From JAFNGF01 sp964567045 (GTDB lineage: Bacteria > Planctomycetota > Phycisphaerae > Sedimentisphaerales > Anaerobacaceae), in assembly GCA_964567045.1 (NCBI GenBank), contig CAZMLE010000138.1:1-7195 (forward strand): a DNA stretch of 7,195 nt, given 5' to 3'. Shown piece by piece: positions 4,883 to 7,195 of the stretch. The position numbers and the translations under genes are program-made. The notes below the pieces were generated by a model. That model saw only the letters and a program-made list of their open reading frames with translations. It was not told where the DNA came from and searched no databases. Position 1 is the stretch's first letter, and each line of letters opens with the position of its first letter.

Positions 4883-7195
4883 TCATTCGCCCGGCGTAGG
4901 TGAAGCTGCCCGCCAATTGCCAGGGTCGTTGGCGGAATGGTACTGGTCCGTGTGGATTCTTTGTAAGGCCTGGCCTGTCCCATCTGCTGCATCGGGCCAA
5001 GGCGGCGTATCCGCGTAAATCACCTCATCAACAATCACCCAGGAACCTAAGTCACCGACTTGGTCAGCAGCCTGTGGTCTTTCCAAAGCGAGCCGTTCGC
5101 TGGCGTTGGAAAGGTTGCCCGACCAGGGACCAACGACGTGCACCCCAGGCGTTAGTGTGCCCGTATTGTACGCAGCGATAAAGGCCTGCAGCCGAGACGT
5201 CTCAGCGTGAGGATCGAATCCCACCACTAACAATCTGCCGCCCGCAGGAATTGAGGTGCCGGGCGGAAATATATAATCCACGCCGCCGTCAAGACGCCAC
5301 GTGCCATCACCATTTTGCAGCTTAACCTGGTTTGTCGTGGGGTTGTATACCTCAATATACTCCTCGTTGGCATCCGCAGGGTGGTACATCAATTCATCGA
5401 TCACCACATCAGGAATTATTGGTGCTCCGTTGGCAGCATTTCTCGATGGCGTCATATTGAACCAATATCTGCCGCCATCTGTGTACCGCCCGAGAGACAC
5501 GCTAACTTCCTGCCCCTTGAATCCGACACAGTCAACCACACGGTCTTCTGAATTGCCGGGCAGATAAGATAGAAATACGTGTTCTCCCGCCTTATCCAGG
5601 CCAAAGCCCGTAGTGATGGGATTGTGGAAGCCGGTAACCTCGTCGAAGCTCAGCCGGCCATAGGCCACAATTTCGATAGCAGGAATAGCCCATTTCTTCA
5701 AATCATCGGCACTGTCGCTAAGATACCAGTTCTGCAAACTGATACGCGATGCGGTAGTGTTGTAAAGCTCGATCCAGTCATTTGAATCATAATCCGGATA
5801 TAAAGGATTACTATAGTCGGTATGAGCCATAACCTCGTTGAGCACAATGTTGACGGCAAGCTCGGGGTCGTCCTGGCCCGGAGACCCGCCGATATAAGTG
5901 CTGGCTCGCCAGCTGGCTCCATAGTTCAAAGACCCTTCCGGCTGCCCAAGCAGCGCCGAACTTAACGGAACCAGCGAATGTCCCGCGCCATCGGCAGAGA
6001 CTGGCCAACCTCTACCGTCGTTGTACTCGAATTCAGCAATGGTCCCATTCCACAAATCCACCAGGCTTATTGTCTCTCCTTCGTTGGCCAGTTTCCCGCT
6101 GTACTCTCCGGCAATCTTACTGGAGAGGCCCCCGCCGTACCGCGATTTGAAAGCCGCCTCGTTCTTTACCACCAGGACAAAGTCCCCGGCAGCTAAATTA
6201 GTCACACGGCTGCTGCTAAAATCAAATGCTATGCCGTTAGAAAAGGAAACGTAGCGCAAATCGAGCATTTCATCGCCGATGTTCTTTAGTTCGATGAATT
6301 CAAACTCGTCATTGTCGGTGTAATCGCCGGCTGCTGAAGCAGCAGGATTGTACATCACCTCAGTAACTCGCAGGTTAGCCAGAGTACCAGCCGACAGAGG
6401 CTCTCCTGCCACAAACTGCACCGGCTCCGACCAGTGACTCCACCGGCCGGTATTATCCTTCATCCGACAGCGGACCCTATAGGTTCGGCCCGCCCTAACT
6501 GCACTGGCAGGCATGGTTACGGTGCTATTAAAGCTCGTAATCTCTTGGCTCTGCCAGGCAGCATCAATCTCGTATTTGCCAGGCTTTTTTCGGAAACCCT
6601 CCGGCGTACCCGGAGGCTCGCCCGTCTGAGCCTTCTCGCCCAGCAATCGAATATCGATGAAACAATCAGAACTGCTTTGTATGTTAGAATTGAGTACCTG
6701 TACGGCCACTACATTGGTGCCCGGAACAAGATAGCTGCCTGGCTGACCCAATTCATATCTTACGAAGTTGAGGTTCTCTATACTACTGCTGGCCGTAGCC
6801 GTATACGGCAGCTCCGCAGATGCAACATTATCCGACGCCGCGAGCTTGCCGTTGATCCAGACATTGATGCCATCATCATACAGAACTTCCAGTATCAGCT
6901 TGTCGAATCCGGACAGGCTTGCCACATCAAACGTCTTACGTAGATACGCAGTCGTGTATTTACCCCTCATGTCGCTAAGCTGGGTCACAATGAAAGCTTC
7001 GCCGTAGCCGATCGGCGTGCCGCCCACCAGCCAGCCCCCATCATCAAAGCCGACTTGGCGCCACGCGCCTTGTGTCGGCGAAGGTTCCTGTGTGCCCTTG
7101 AAATATCTCCACTGAGCACTATCAGGTATAAGGACCACACCCTGGGGTTGCGGCGGTGGCGCCGCCGAACCAGCAGTCACTTCGGCGATACGCCA
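4883..7195 (-). CDS. Large extracellular protein with jelly-roll and three lamin-tail domains, C-terminal part (runs off right edge)
   Basis: The frame is open to the right edge; residues WRIAE precede the GTG at 7180, so that GTG is internal and the true start lies outside. Visible are 770 residues and a TGA stop. In order: a Pro-rich linker (about 10-20); a galactose-binding-like jelly roll of the glycosidase-associated type (about 26-186, with WRYFKG, GYGEAF, YLRKTFDV, YDDGINVWINGK and PGTNVVAVQV); a fibronectin/Y_Y_Y-like linker (about 192-265, with RTYRVRCRMKDNTGRWSHW); then three LTD modules beginning RVTEVMYNP (about 275), IVLNEVMAHTDY (about 450) and VVIDELMYHP (about 597). Each module carries the EFIELKN, DWIELYN or EYIEVYN core. 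No PEP-CTERM, Por-type or LPXTG tail is present; the protein stops at SPTPGE. Planctomycete proteins of this layout often contain a CotH kinase domain upstream, which is unseen here. It probably acts outside the cell as a surface or adhesive protein, possibly a kinase or a phosphorylated partner of the VTC operon. Only the domain calls are secure. Confidence 0.92.
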   Translation of the reverse strand, partial: WRIAEVTAGSAAPPPQPQGVVLIPDSAQWRYFKGTQEPSPTQGAWRQVGFDDGGWLVGGTPIGYGEAFIVTQLSDMRGKYTTAYLRKTFDVASLSGFDKLILEVLYDDGINVWINGKLAASDNVASAELPYTATASSSIENLNFVRYELGQPGSYLVPGTNVVAVQVLNSNIQSSSDCFIDIRLLGEKAQTGEPPGTPEGFRKKPGKYEIDAAWQSQEITSFNSTVTMPASAVRAGRTYRVRCRMKDNTGRWSHWSEPVQFVAGEPLSAGTLANLRVTEVMYNPAASAAGDYTDNDEFEFIELKNIGDEMLDLRYVSFSNGIAFDFSSSRVTNLAAGDFVLVVKNEAAFKSRYGGGLSSKIAGEYSGKLANEGETISLVDLWNGTIAEFEYNDGRGWPVSADGAGHSLVPLSSALLGQPEGSLNYGASWRASTYIGGSPGQDDPELAVNIVLNEVMAHTDYSNPLYPDYDSNDWIELYNTTASRISLQNWYLSDSADDLKKWAIPAIEIVAYGRLSFDEVTGFHNPITTGFGLDKAGEHVFLSYLPGNSEDRVVDCVGFKGQEVSVSLGRYTDGGRYWFNMTPSRNAANGAPIIPDVVIDELMYHPADANEEYIEVYNPTTNQVKLQNGDGTWRLDGGVDYIFPPGTSIPAGGRLLVVGFDPHAETSRLQAFIAAYNTGTLTPGVHVVGPWSGNLSNASERLALERPQAADQVGDLGSWVIVDEVIYADTPPWPDAADGTGQALQRIHTDQYHSANDPGNWRAASPTPGE

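Noticed and set aside
4768..4992. Minus-strand 74-codon frame overlapping the end of the large gene
   Set aside because: It reads a different frame of the LTD C-terminus and spacer, is low-complexity in character and lacks a ribosome site. The LTD frame is clearly the coding one, and I see no sign of a frameshift there.
6434..6943. Plus-strand open frame of 169 codons
   Set aside because: It lies entirely antisense to the jelly-roll, linker and LTD coding region and shows no recognisable domain, so it is a shadow of that gene. The plus-strand frames at 2508-2975 and 1592-1948 are rejected for the same reason.
7178..7180. GTG as the start of the large LTD protein
   Set aside because: The frame stays open upstream (WRIAE) to the window edge, and the GTG sits in a mid-protein linker with no signal peptide. 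It is an internal Val codon.

Overview
The window carries six genes, all on the minus strand, so they read from right to left. The best guess for the source is a Planctomycetota bacterium, probably of the Phycisphaerae/Sedimentisphaerales type. This rests on large secreted lamin-tail-domain (LTD) proteins with a jelly-roll and fibronectin-like linker, a lipid-anchored TolC-like protein, and the VTC-domain plus DUF4956 gene pair. The lineage is an inference from protein style, not from a marker gene. G+C looks close to half throughout, and no segment looks compositionally foreign.

Right part (4883-7195): the C-terminal 770 residues of a large extracellular protein. It is open at the window edge and consists of a jelly-roll domain, a fibronectin-like linker and three lamin-tail modules. 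Proteins of this architecture often carry a CotH kinase domain further N-terminal. That part would lie outside the window and is not seen.

A 124-base spacer (4759-4882) follows. It holds a good sigma-70-type promoter (TTGACT, 18 bases, TAAAAT) pointing into the next five genes. I see no convincing terminator for the large gene.

Left part (1-4758): a tightly packed series with spacers of 1, 3 and about 43 to 80 bases, then a 4-base ATGA overlap. In order these are a soluble VTC-type triphosphate-tunnel protein (polyphosphate polymerase family), a DUF4956 multi-pass membrane protein, a HlyD/AcrA-type membrane fusion protein, a TolC-family outer-membrane lipoprotein, and the start of a second secreted LTD-like protein that runs off the left edge. 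The spacer between the fusion protein and the TolC-like gene is mostly a tandem array of five 7-base units.

Taken together, the set looks like an envelope-spanning apparatus: a cytosolic polyphosphate-type enzyme, an inner-membrane partner, a periplasmic adaptor, an outer-membrane duct and surface proteins. No ABC, RND or MFS pump is encoded here. DUF4956 and VTC occupy the place where a pump gene would normally sit. The working hypothesis is that VTC-DUF4956 makes or moves a phosphate polymer, or phosphorylates a surface product, and that the adaptor and duct carry it outward. This is inference. No stretch longer than 300 bases lacks a gene, and no tRNA, rRNA, CRISPR array or insertion sequence was seen.
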